A stretch of 64,000 bases of DNA from assembly GCF_001040945.1 (NCBI RefSeq), contig NZ_CP011930.1, positions 1,860,001-1,924,000 of the forward strand, read 5' to 3'. Both the position numbers and the translations under genes were made by a program. The notes under the pieces are model-generated. The model searched no databases. It was given only the letters and a program-made list of their open reading frames with translations, and was not told where the DNA came from. This DNA is from Herbaspirillum seropedicae (GTDB lineage Bacteria; Pseudomonadota; Gammaproteobacteria; Burkholderiales; Burkholderiaceae_D). Position 1 is the stretch's first letter. Each line of letters begins with the position of its first letter. Shown here piece by piece: positions 28,495 to 37,125 of the stretch.

Positions 28495-30672
28495 ATGTTT
28501 GGTTTTACAGCATCGCTTTTTTCCATGTCCAATCCCGCATCGATTTCTGCGACCAAGAAACCCGACCGTGTCGTCGGCGGCGGTGGTTTCACCTTGCTAC
28601 CCGATCACAGCGAGGCGCGTTTCTATAAGACCTTGCCACTGCCAGGCGTGATCATCCTGGTGCATGGCGTCAATTCCGACGGCGAGTGGTACGACAGCAC
28701 CGAAGAGGGGCTGTGCGAAGGACTCAACGACAGGCTGGCCAGACAGCCGGAACAGATGGCCTTCAGCGGCCCGACCTCCGGTCGCTTGATGGCGGCAAAG
28801 TACACGCCGGAATTGACCAGTGAAGGCTTCCTGGCCCCCATGCGTAGTGCTAGCAATTTCCTCGCACCGCAGCCCCATTGGTCGCCGGTGATCCGCTTCC
28901 GCTGGGGCTACAAGGCCAGTAAGAAAGACCTGCGGCTCTATGGTCCCAATGTCTGGCTCAACGAACAGGATTACTGGGGCGGCGGCCCCTTTGCCAACGG
29001 GTGTTCCGCCGTCGCCGATCTCTGGAGCGAGGGGCTCAACGATCGCCTGTTCCTCTGGCTCACGGCCCAGCATCTCAACCCGGTACCGGGACGCGACGTC
29101 TACACCTGCCCGCACCGGGCCTACTATGTCCACGCCGCCTTGCGCCTGGCGCGCCTGATCAAGTCGATTCGCGAGCGCCAGCAGGATTGCCCGGTCACCG
29201 TGATGTGCCACAGCCAGGGCAACATGGTGGGCCTGGCCGCAGCATTCCTGGCAGATCGGCTGGGTGTTCAGGCCGATAGCTACCTGCTGTGCAATCCTCC
29301 CCTGAGCCTGGTCCCGGACAACATGATGGAAAGCTGGGTCCAGCGCGGCAGCCGCGACGCCCGCGGTGCGGCAGGACGGCAGAGCAGCGCCGCACGCACC
29401 GAAACCCTCAAGAATTTTTTCACCCTGCTGCGCCAGCGTGCCGCCGCCGCCCATCCCGATGACCGTATCGACAAGGAGATGGCCAACGCCGCACCGCGTC
29501 AGGGGCAGCCTTTCACCTCTGCCGATGACCGCCAGCGCCATGGACTCAATGGCAATACCTTCGGTCGGGTGACGTTGTATTGCAATCCGCACGATCAGGT
29601 GATTTCCGCCAGTACGGTGCAAGGCATAGGCTGGCGCGGGATGAGTCAGGAGGAGATCCAGGCCACTCAGGGGGAGGGTGTGTTTGCGCAGCGGGTGTTT
29701 GCGCATGGGTATGCAGTAGGGCAGGCGCCGGGCCAATCCTATCGCTACTGGGAAGACCGCTGGAACAAGGACGCCGGCGCCGGCAAGGATGGCTTCTGGC
29801 ATCCTCCGTCGCCCACCGCCCGCTATTCGATCCGCCAGGGCTTGACTTCCAATCAGGGCATCATCGGCAAGATCGCGACCGCATTAAGCACTCCGTTTCT
29901 GGCCCCGGTCGCCTTGCTCAAGGTATCAGTCAATGCCGACGCGCCCAAGCACTGGAGCATTCCTGTCAACGCTCCGGCGTTGCCAAATCCGTTCCTGCCC
30001 CGGGCCTATCGTTATGGGCAGCAAATGGACGGATTCGACGAAGGGCTCGACCCGTCCGGTAATGCCCGCGATGTCGCCAAGCGCGAGGAGCAAAAGCGGC
30101 CGGACGATCCCTATGACCAGCACTCCACGCGCACCAGCCAAGATGGCTCGGCCACTGATGCTCCCATGGGCGATGCTTCATCCGAAGCGCAATTGCGCTA
30201 TGAGGACCGGGCCAGACTGCGCATGCAGGCCAGACGCACCGGGCTGGCTGACGCCGACGGCCAGGTGATCGGGGAGGACAAGCCGGATGAGGCCAGTGAC
30301 AGCTACCGGCAGTGGCGCAATCAGCAGATCAGCCGGTTTCTCGTTGACGGAGTGGACCAGAACGCCACTGATCACTCCACGATCGTGACCAATCCGGAGC
30401 ATGCGCGCAGGGCCGCTGCGTACGATGTGGCGGTGGGGGTATGCACGTTGAGTGAAGACGATCTCCATGAGTTGCGGGTGGAGGCTGATTGGAGGTATGT
30501 AGAGGAATCGGAGATCAACTCTTCAAATCAATATCTGGCCGAGTATTTCAAAACGGGCAGGATGAATGGCCAGCCCCTACATGAATGGATTGGAGCTGGA
30601 GAGGCCGCCAAGCCGGATACTGTGATTGATCAACGCGACTGGGCGGCGCCCGCTGTAGGGGGGGAGCCATGA
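28495..30672 (+). CDS. tle3: Tle3-type type VI secretion lipase effector (DUF3274)
   Basis: A protein of about 725 residues with an N-terminal alpha/beta-hydrolase. VIILVHGVNSDGEWYDS gives the oxyanion-hole strand, and VTVMCHSQGNMVGLAA holds the nucleophile elbow, with Ser about residue 240. YCNPHDQVISASTVQGIGWRG is the likely Asp region. This layout, the large size and the tla3 neighbour match Tle3 of Pseudomonas aeruginosa, a phospholipase delivered by the H2-T6SS. There is no signal peptide. The start is uncertain: ATG 28495 or 28525, or TTG 28486. The last 600 bases are visibly less GC-rich. Four-base overlap with tla3; no vgrG or PAAR gene adjoins. Confidence 0.82.
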   Translation: MFGFTASLFSMSNPASISATKKPDRVVGGGGFTLLPDHSEARFYKTLPLPGVIILVHGVNSDGEWYDSTEEGLCEGLNDRLARQPEQMAFSGPTSGRLMAAKYTPELTSEGFLAPMRSASNFLAPQPHWSPVIRFRWGYKASKKDLRLYGPNVWLNEQDYWGGGPFANGCSAVADLWSEGLNDRLFLWLTAQHLNPVPGRDVYTCPHRAYYVHAALRLARLIKSIRERQQDCPVTVMCHSQGNMVGLAAAFLADRLGVQADSYLLCNPPLSLVPDNMMESWVQRGSRDARGAAGRQSSAARTETLKNFFTLLRQRAAAAHPDDRIDKEMANAAPRQGQPFTSADDRQRHGLNGNTFGRVTLYCNPHDQVISASTVQGIGWRGMSQEEIQATQGEGVFAQRVFAHGYAVGQAPGQSYRYWEDRWNKDAGAGKDGFWHPPSPTARYSIRQGLTSNQGIIGKIATALSTPFLAPVALLKVSVNADAPKHWSIPVNAPALPNPFLPRAYRYGQQMDGFDEGLDPSGNARDVAKREEQKRPDDPYDQHSTRTSQDGSATDAPMGDASSEAQLRYEDRARLRMQARRTGLADADGQVIGEDKPDEASDSYRQWRNQQISRFLVDGVDQNATDHSTIVTNPEHARRAAAYDVAVGVCTLSEDDLHELRVEADWRYVEESEINSSNQYLAEYFKTGRMNGQPLHEWIGAGEAAKPDTVIDQRDWAAPAVGGEP

Positions 30673-32162
30673 AGTTCCTCGTTGCAACCCGAAGCCGTCG
30701 CGTTGCACTCTCCTTCTTCGCTGCGGCTATCGCTATGTTTCTAAACCTATTCTGGATGTATCACCTGGACCAAATTCATCCCCGCTTTTGGTCAACGGAG
30801 GAACTGATGTCAAGACTGTTGGGAATGCCCGCACTGCTCATGATCGCGGTACTGTCGCTAACTACTGCATGCTCGTGGTCCCCACTTCAGGGTGCGTCCG
30901 GCAAGAGCATGACGGGCCAGCCTGACGAGCCTGCCCGTCCCTTCAAGGCGCAAGTAGTGGGAGTGCAATGGCTCAATCCGTTGATGCGCCGAGACTATAC
31001 GACGGAATGGCAATTGCTTTGGGTACTCGGGCTGGCCAAACCGAACAAGAACGATGATGAACTGAAGCGAGATCCCAAGGTGTTTTCTACAGTCCAACCG
31101 ATCTCACCCATCAAGATAAATTGGAAAAGGACTGTGATGTATCCAGATGGCACGAGCGCTTTTCCCTACTATCTCGAACGCTATATGGAAAAGATCTTGC
31201 AGCCGATCGGTCGCCGCTACGCCATGCACGGAGGCTACTTCTACACGATTCAACCGCGAGACCGGAAGCGATGGCGCGAACTACACGGCATTCATATTGA
31301 ATTTGCCATTCCCGAGACGCCGGTACTGCCGCCTGAACTAGCTGCCGAGATCATTCGCAAGACCATGAATGCCGAATTCGAGTTCTACGACGCAGAACTT
31401 TCCACCGGCAACATTCCCGCCGATGTAAGTATCACCACAGGCGGCGCCAGTGCCGGCTTCACGTCCCTGTCCGCCGCGCTGGACTACCTGCAGGCCAATC
31501 CGGAGAAGTCCGTCTGGGTCATGAACTGGGACTCCCCCCAGTTTCCGGATTATGGCCTGATGACGGAGAACTGCACCTTGCTGGTCCTGGCTGGTCCGCA
31601 TTTCGACACGCAGCGGGAACCCCTGGCCTGGATCGCTCGTCCTGCAGTACGCCAGTTGGCCGATGGTGAAGTTCCCGAGGGGATGTCCCGCCGAGGCCAT
31701 GCCTGGAATGCCGCCATCCGTTCCGCTGCCGACCAGGCCGAAGTCAAGCCCGCCGACATCGGCTACGTCATCCACGACGCCGGCCACGGCAATGACACCA
31801 GCGGCAAACGCATCGGCACGCTAGGTGAGGCGTTGACCTTGACCATGCCCGAGCTGGACTTCGTGCAGCAGACCTTCAACACGCCCAAGCTACTGGGTGA
31901 CATGCGTGCGGGCACGGCGGTGACCAACCTGGCCCTGGCGATTGCCTGGAGCCACCAGAAAGGCAAGCCCGTGCTGGTGGCAGGCACTACAGAAGAAGAC
32001 AAAGCGACAGCCGTAGTGGTGACGCCGCCTTCGCGTGCGCGGGTCTTCAACCCGGACAAGGACTGGTTCCGGGCGCGCGGTGAGGGTAACGCCTATCTGC
32101 CTTGGTGGGGATTGCGCAGGAAGGTGGATTGGGCAACGGTGTGGCAGGGGTTCTCGGATTAA
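30669..32162 (+). CDS. tla3: Tla3-type T6SS effector adaptor (DUF2875)
   Basis: A 497-residue protein. Two hydrophobic segments lie at the N-terminus (about residues 12-32 and 45-66; the second ends LSLTTACS, lipobox-like). The body has TVMYPDGTSAFPYYLERYMEK, VWVMNWDSPQFPDYGLMTENC, ADIGYVIHDAGHGNDTSGKRIG and the C-terminal NAYLPWWGLRRKVDW, which I recognise as the DUF2875/Tla3 family. In P. aeruginosa, Tla3 recruits Tle3 to its VgrG. Translation is coupled to tle3 (ATGA), supporting a joint function. Base composition in the first 700 bp is lower in GC than the neighbours, consistent with acquisition. Confidence 0.8.
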   Translation: MKFLVATRSRRVALSFFAAAIAMFLNLFWMYHLDQIHPRFWSTEELMSRLLGMPALLMIAVLSLTTACSWSPLQGASGKSMTGQPDEPARPFKAQVVGVQWLNPLMRRDYTTEWQLLWVLGLAKPNKNDDELKRDPKVFSTVQPISPIKINWKRTVMYPDGTSAFPYYLERYMEKILQPIGRRYAMHGGYFYTIQPRDRKRWRELHGIHIEFAIPETPVLPPELAAEIIRKTMNAEFEFYDAELSTGNIPADVSITTGGASAGFTSLSAALDYLQANPEKSVWVMNWDSPQFPDYGLMTENCTLLVLAGPHFDTQREPLAWIARPAVRQLADGEVPEGMSRRGHAWNAAIRSAADQAEVKPADIGYVIHDAGHGNDTSGKRIGTLGEALTLTMPELDFVQQTFNTPKLLGDMRAGTAVTNLALAIAWSHQKGKPVLVAGTTEEDKATAVVVTPPSRARVFNPDKDWFRARGEGNAYLPWWGLRRKVDWATVWQGFSD

Positions 32163-32197
32163 GGTTGGAATGGGATTGTCGGCTGTGCGGTTCAGGC

Positions 32198-32367
32198 CCA
32201 TCGGTCTTGCCCTGTGGAGCAAGCCGCGTCTACCGCCGGATGAACCAACGCTGGGTGTGGTCGACCGTGGCTATGTACTGGAAAACGGACATGTGGTCAT
32301 ATCCGATACGGGCGCCAACCTGCTGGCTAACAGCGACGTGCGCAAGGCTTACCTCGGCCACGGCTGA
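32198..32367 (+). pseudogene. livF 3'-end remnant
   Basis: The frame reads IGLALWSKPRLPPDEPTLG then GVVDRGYVLENGHVV and on to AYLGHG and TGA. Compared with livF, it has lost 105 bp between two CTGGG sites (livF 28076-28080 and 28181-28185) and 3 bp near LLLLDEP. The last 117 bp are almost identical to livF, whereas the 50 bp before are clearly more diverged. No start codon, Walker A or signature motif remains. It marks the right border of the tle3-tla3 insert. Confidence 0.88.
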
Positions 32368-32401
32368 GCACAGAGGAATCTTCGGGACGCAAGTCCTGCG
32401 C

Positions 32402-32440
32402 CACGGCCTGGTCATGCAAGTGACCGGGCCGTGTTGTTTT
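32402..32440 (+). terminator. Terminator downstream of the livF remnant
   Basis: CACGGCC-GGTCA (32402-32414) pairs with TGACC-GGCCGTG (32421-32433) with one internal mismatch, followed by TTGTTTT. This may be the ancestral liv terminator left next to the remnant. Confidence 0.7.
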
Positions 32441-32588
32441 CAGATGGGCTTCCAGGAAGCGCAAGCGCGGCCGCACAAGCTCTGCTGCAGATCAATGCGA
32501 AAGTGCGTAGAATGTGCGCCCATCCTGGCCCCGGCGCGACGGCGCGGTACGCTCTGCGTACCTGCGGGCCATTTTCCTGGAAGACATA

Positions 32589-33092
32589 ATGACGCACACC
32601 TCACGCCGCCGGGTACTCAAAGTGGTGGGCCTGATGACGGGGGCAAGTGCCGCCGGCCTGTTCGGGGCCCTGCCAAGACTGGTCACCGCGCAAAACAATG
32701 CGACGACGGCCCCGCTGGATGATTTCATTCAGGTTTCCCAACAACTGACTGAACGCAAGGATCTGAGCCCCAGGCTGGGCGCGGCCTTGCTGCTGGCCCT
32801 GGGCAAGACCGAGAAAGACCTGGCCAGTCGCCTGCCAGCCCTCAAAGGGCTGCTGCAAGCCCAGCCGGCGCTGCTGCAGGCTGAGCGCCTGGCCTTTCCC
32901 GCCGAGCATGGCGACAGCGAAAAGCTGGCCCGGGTGATCCTGGGCGCCTGGTACGAGGGCGTGGTGGGCAAGGGCAAGCAAGCCCAGTATGTCACCTACC
33001 TCAATACGCTCTCCAACACCCTGGTGAGCGGCAAGCTGGTGCCGCCCAGTTTTTCCTATGGCCCCTGTGGCAGCTGGTCGCGCCAGCCCTGA
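32589..33092 (+). CDS. Small (Tat-exported) subunit of a GMC-type membrane dehydrogenase
   Basis: A 167-residue protein with a twin-arginine signal (SRRRVLKVVGLMTG, residues 5-18, then a hydrophobic core to LVTAQ). The mature part is helical and ends ILGAWYEGVV and YGPCGSWSRQP, like the small subunits of sorbitol, fructose and gluconate-2-dehydrogenase complexes. The small subunit carries the flavoprotein across the membrane and stabilises it. It lies 18 bp before the GMC gene and begins a three-gene operon. The ATG at 32589 places RR at the usual distance. Confidence 0.85.
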   Translation: MTHTSRRRVLKVVGLMTGASAAGLFGALPRLVTAQNNATTAPLDDFIQVSQQLTERKDLSPRLGAALLLALGKTEKDLASRLPALKGLLQAQPALLQAERLAFPAEHGDSEKLARVILGAWYEGVVGKGKQAQYVTYLNTLSNTLVSGKLVPPSFSYGPCGSWSRQP

Positions 33093-33110
33093 TTTGCGAG
33101 AGCGACATCC

Positions 33111-34715
33111 ATGAGTAATCTCAATTCCGCCGATGTGGTGGTGATCGGCGCCGGCGTGACCGGCGCCTTGCTGGCCACGCGCCTGGCCAAGACCGGCAAG
33201 TCGGTGCTGTTGCTGGAATCCGGTCCCCGCATGGGCCGTGACCAACTGGTAGAGCGCTTCCGCAGTTCGGCCTTCAAGTCCGACTTCATGGCGCCGTATC
33301 CGTATTCGCCGCTGGCGCCGCATCCGCGCTATACCCCCGAGCCCAATGGCTACCTGCAGCAGAAGGGGCCGCACGCCTTCAATGCCCAGTACATCCGCAT
33401 GTTCGGCGGCACCAGCTGGCACTGGGCGGCGCAATTGTGGCGCTACGTGCCCAATGACTTCCGCCAGCACAGCCTCTATGGCGTGGGCAAGGATTGGCCC
33501 ATCAGCTATGACGACCTGGAAGATTACTACTACCAGGCCGAGGTCATCGCCGGCGTCGGCGGTTCGCCCGAGAGTGGTTCGCCGCGCAAGCATCCCTTCC
33601 CCATGGAGCGGGTGCCGGCCTCCTGGCTGCAGCAACGCGTCACGGCTCGCCTGGCGCCGGAGTTCACGGTGCTGGACGACAGCACCGGTCGCAACAGCCG
33701 CAACTATGATGGCCGCCCGGCTTGCTGCGGCAACAACAATTGCATGCCGCTGTGTCCCATCGATGCGCAATACCATGGCGGACTGGCGGCCCAGCAGGCC
33801 GAAGACAGCGGCGTGAAGGTCATCACCGAGGCCGTGGTCTATCGCCTCGAGCATGATGAGAAGGGCCGCATCGCTGCCGCCCACTACTATGACTGGAACA
33901 AGGTCAGCCATCGCATCACGGCGCAGACCTTCGTGCTGGCGGCCAACGCCATCGAAACCCCCAAGCTGCTGCTCATGTCGATCAGCGACAGGTTCCCGCA
34001 GGGCATTGCCAATGCGCGCGACAACGTCGGCCGCAACCTGTGCGACCACCCGGCCATCGGCGTGAGCTTCGATGTGGATGAAGAAATCTGGCCGGGCCGT
34101 GGCCCGGTCAGTCCCTGTTCCATCGGCCAGTTCCGCGATGGCGACTTCCGCGCCGAGCACGCGCCATTCCGCATCGATATCTCCAATGCCTCCCAGGTCG
34201 CTGCGGTGACCAAGGAAGTGGTGGCCGAGGGCTATTTCGGCAAGCGCCTGGAAGAGCAGATCCTGTTCCGCGCGGCGCGTCGCCTGAGCATCAAGAATGC
34301 GCTGGAACAACTGCCGGACCGTAACAACCGCGTCACCCTGGGCGACAAGAAGGATGAACTCGGCCTGCCCGTGCCGGCCCTGTACTGGAACGTGGACGAC
34401 TACGTCATCAAGGGAACCGAGCAGACCCGCGCCTGCTACGACGCCATCGCCGCCAAGCTGGGCGCGACCAATATCAAGCACAGCAAGAGCGGGGCCTTCT
34501 CCAATCGCCAGCACATCACCGGTACGCTCTCCATGGGCCTGGACCCGGCCACCAGCGTCACCGACGCCTGGGGCCGCGCGCATGACCACGAGAACCTCTT
34601 CATGGTCGGCACTGGCGTCATGCCCACCGTGGGCACCTGCAACGTCACCCTGACGGCGATGGCGCTGGCCTTGCGCACGGCCGACAAGATCATCGAGGAG
34701 AGCCGTCATGCGTAA
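33111..34715 (+). CDS. GMC-family FAD-dependent dehydrogenase, large subunit
   Basis: A 534-residue flavoprotein. The FAD-binding motif VVIGAGVTGALLATRLAKTG lies at residues 10-29, GGTSWHWAAQLWR holds the flavin-contact segment, CCGNNNCMPLCPIDAQYH (about 204-221) is a Cys-rich stretch typical of the gluconate-2-dehydrogenase group and possibly a cluster site, and GTCNVTLTAMALALRTAD closes the GMC_oxred_C domain. It has no signal of its own and would be co-exported with the Tat small subunit. It oxidises a sugar, sugar acid or polyol in the periplasm; the substrate cannot be read from the sequence. It overlaps the cytochrome gene by 8 bp. Confidence 0.9.
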   Translation: MSNLNSADVVVIGAGVTGALLATRLAKTGKSVLLLESGPRMGRDQLVERFRSSAFKSDFMAPYPYSPLAPHPRYTPEPNGYLQQKGPHAFNAQYIRMFGGTSWHWAAQLWRYVPNDFRQHSLYGVGKDWPISYDDLEDYYYQAEVIAGVGGSPESGSPRKHPFPMERVPASWLQQRVTARLAPEFTVLDDSTGRNSRNYDGRPACCGNNNCMPLCPIDAQYHGGLAAQQAEDSGVKVITEAVVYRLEHDEKGRIAAAHYYDWNKVSHRITAQTFVLAANAIETPKLLLMSISDRFPQGIANARDNVGRNLCDHPAIGVSFDVDEEIWPGRGPVSPCSIGQFRDGDFRAEHAPFRIDISNASQVAAVTKEVVAEGYFGKRLEEQILFRAARRLSIKNALEQLPDRNNRVTLGDKKDELGLPVPALYWNVDDYVIKGTEQTRACYDAIAAKLGATNIKHSKSGAFSNRQHITGTLSMGLDPATSVTDAWGRAHDHENLFMVGTGVMPTVGTCNVTLTAMALALRTADKIIEESRHA

Positions 34716-36069
34716 GCCGTTCAAGCGCCTGCTGGCCCTGGTTGCCCTGCTGGGCGCGGCGGGCATGTCCCATCTGGCTCACGCAGCCGATGAGGGACAA
34801 CTGATCAAGCGCGGCGAGTACCTGGCCATTGCCGGTGACTGCGCCGCCTGCCACAGCCAGAAAGGGCGTGCGCCTTTCAGCGGCGGCCATCCGATCAGCA
34901 GTCCCTTGGGGACGATCTACAGCACCAACATCACGCCCTCCAAGACCGCAGGCATCGGCAGCTACACCCGCGACCAGTTCGCCGCCGCCCTGCGCCAGGG
35001 CGTACGCGCCGATGGCAGCCAGCTCTATCCGGCCATGCCCTATACGGCCTATGCGCGCTTGAATGACGAGGATGTCACGGCGCTCTACACCTACTTCATG
35101 CAGGGCGTGGCCGCCGTGGACCAGGCGGCGCCGGCGACGGACTTGCCGTTCCCGTTCAACATCCGTCTGTCGATGAAGGCGTGGAACTGGCTGTTCCTGG
35201 ACAAGAAACCGTTTGAGCCCGATCCCTCGCAATCGGCGCAGTGGAATCGCGGTGCGTATCTGGTGCAGGGCCTGGCCCATTGCAGCACCTGCCACACGCC
35301 GCGCAACTTCCTGATGGCCGAGCAACTGGAGCGCCGTCTGCAAGGCGGCTCGCTGGGTACCTGGTATGCGCCCGACATCACGCCCGCCGCCTTGCAGGCC
35401 AAGCCGGCATGGACGCGCGAGATGCTGGCCGACTACCTGGCCAGCGGCCACGCCGCCAACGGTGCGACGGCGGCCGGCCCGATGCTGGAAGCCATCGAGA
35501 TGAGTTTCTCGCGCCTGCGCCGCGAAGACCTGGAGGCGATGGCCAGCTACCTGTTGCCACCGACGGCAGCGACCGCAGCACCGGCTGTCAACAAGCCGCC
35601 CGCCGGCCTGACGCCGGTGCAGGGGGACGACACGCCGCAGGCGCTGGCCGCGCTGAGCCCGGGAGCGCGCGTCTACATGAACAATTGCGCGTCCTGCCAC
35701 AACACCGCCGGCCAGGGCCTGAACGGCCTGCCGCCACTGCAGTCGCACCCGGTGTTGCGCCAGCCCAATGGTGACAATGTGGTCATGGCCATCCTGGAAG
35801 GGGTATTGCCCGAGCATGGACAGGGCATGATCGGCTTTGCCCATACGCTCAACGACGAGCAGGTGGCTGCGGTCACCAACTACCTGTTGCAGGATATCGG
35901 CGGCAGCAAGGTCAGCGTGACCACCCAGCGGGTGGCGACGCTGCGCGCTGGCGGCGCGGCCTCGCCGCTGTTGTGGCTGGCCCGCGCAGGGATGGCGCTG
36001 GCGGGCCTGCTGGTGGCGCTGCTGGCGTGGGTCTTGTGGCGTCGGCGGCGCGCGCGCAGGGTGGCCTGA
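34708..36069 (+). CDS. Triheme cytochrome c subunit of the GMC dehydrogenase
   Basis: A 453-residue periplasmic, membrane-anchored electron-transfer subunit. The signal peptide ends SHLAHA (residue 26). Three haem sites are present: CAACH (45-49), CSTCH (192-196) and CASCH (327-331). A C-terminal transmembrane helix (about 420-442) followed by RRRRARR anchors it to the inner membrane. Triheme subunits of alcohol, gluconate and sorbitol dehydrogenases have this exact plan and pass electrons to ubiquinone. It closes the operon, followed by a strong terminator. Confidence 0.93.
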   Translation: MRKPFKRLLALVALLGAAGMSHLAHAADEGQLIKRGEYLAIAGDCAACHSQKGRAPFSGGHPISSPLGTIYSTNITPSKTAGIGSYTRDQFAAALRQGVRADGSQLYPAMPYTAYARLNDEDVTALYTYFMQGVAAVDQAAPATDLPFPFNIRLSMKAWNWLFLDKKPFEPDPSQSAQWNRGAYLVQGLAHCSTCHTPRNFLMAEQLERRLQGGSLGTWYAPDITPAALQAKPAWTREMLADYLASGHAANGATAAGPMLEAIEMSFSRLRREDLEAMASYLLPPTAATAAPAVNKPPAGLTPVQGDDTPQALAALSPGARVYMNNCASCHNTAGQGLNGLPPLQSHPVLRQPNGDNVVMAILEGVLPEHGQGMIGFAHTLNDEQVAAVTNYLLQDIGGSKVSVTTQRVATLRAGGAASPLLWLARAGMALAGLLVALLAWVLWRRRRARRVA

Positions 36070-36111
36070 TGGGGTCGCCTGGCCGTCACTGAGGGAATCT
36101 TGTTGGAGAAG

Positions 36112-36140
36112 CCGCCCGGTGCAAACCGGGCGGTTTTTTT
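36112..36140 (+). terminator. Terminator of the GMC dehydrogenase operon
   Basis: CCGCCCGGT (36112-36120) pairs with ACCGGGCGG (36125-36133), with a GCAA loop and seven T. Confidence 0.9.
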
Positions 36141-36225
36141 CTGGCTGCTGATTTGTTGTTCACCTTGGCCATTCGTGACAGTAAGGATTGTTTCGGGCTA
36201 TCCTCGCCACTCGACGAGGAAAAGC

Positions 36226-37077
36226 ATGAAAAAGCGCATGAAAAAGATTTCGCAGTACATCAAACGCATGGGCAAGGGCAGCCTCCTGGTGGCCTGTGCC
36301 GCGCTTTTCCCTGGCCTGGCCCAAGCCGATCGCCTGGCCGAGATCCAGGCACGCGGCACCCTGGTCTGCGCGACGCTGGCCAATAACGAGCCGCTCGGTT
36401 TTCCTGATCCGCAGAGTCGCCAGGTGGTCGGTTTCGACGTGGACATGTGCGCCGCCGTGGCGCGCAGGCTGGGCGTGCAGATGGAGCAGAAGAGCGTGAC
36501 AGTGGAAGGACGCTTGCCGGCCCTCATCGAGGGCCAGGCCGACCTGGTCTCGGCAGCGCTGGGCTATACCCGCGAGCGTGCGCGCCAGATCGACTTCACC
36601 GCCTCGCATTACCAGAATCCGATCAAGCTGATCGTGCAATCCGACTCCGGCCTGAACCTGATCTCAGACCTGGCTGACAAGCGCATCAGCGCCAATCGCA
36701 GCTCGACCCCGGAACAGGCAGTGCGCCGTGTGCTGCCCAAGGCCATGCTGCAGACCTTTGCCGATACGCCGCAGGCTTTCCTGGCGCTGGCCCAGGGCCG
36801 CGCCGACGGCCTGGCCATTTCCATGCCTTCGGGCATCCGTTTCGTCAATGAATCGGCTGGGCGCTTCAAGTTCGTCGAGGGGGCGCTGTCATGGGAGCCG
36901 ACCGCGCTGGGCGTGAAGAAGGGCGAGCGCCGGCTGCGCGACGCCGTCAATGCGGCGCTGGCCGCGCTGGAAAAGGACGGGGAAATCGACGCCCTGTGGA
37001 CCAAGTGGTTTGGTCCCAAGACCAAGTTCAATATTCCCCGCGACAAGAAGCTGACGCCGATTTCGGCGTTTCGCTAG
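36226..37077 (+). CDS. Family 3 amino-acid-binding periplasmic protein
   Basis: A 283-residue solute-binding protein. The signal peptide ends GLAQA (about residue 36) before DRLAEIQARGTLVCATLANNEPLGF, the classical SBP_bac_3 start; VGFDVDMCAAVARRLGVQ and the C-terminal LEKDGEIDALWTKWFG complete the family pattern. It likely binds a polar amino acid such as glutamate, aspartate or cystine. No permease or ATPase gene lies next to it, so it is an orphan or acts with a transporter elsewhere. CGAGGAAAAGC precedes the ATG at 36226. Confidence 0.88.
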   Translation: MKKRMKKISQYIKRMGKGSLLVACAALFPGLAQADRLAEIQARGTLVCATLANNEPLGFPDPQSRQVVGFDVDMCAAVARRLGVQMEQKSVTVEGRLPALIEGQADLVSAALGYTRERARQIDFTASHYQNPIKLIVQSDSGLNLISDLADKRISANRSSTPEQAVRRVLPKAMLQTFADTPQAFLALAQGRADGLAISMPSGIRFVNESAGRFKFVEGALSWEPTALGVKKGERRLRDAVNAALAALEKDGEIDALWTKWFGPKTKFNIPRDKKLTPISAFR

Positions 37078-37125
37078 GTGCTCTGGCGGGGGGCGATCAT
37101 TCCGTGACCAAGGGGCGGGAATACC

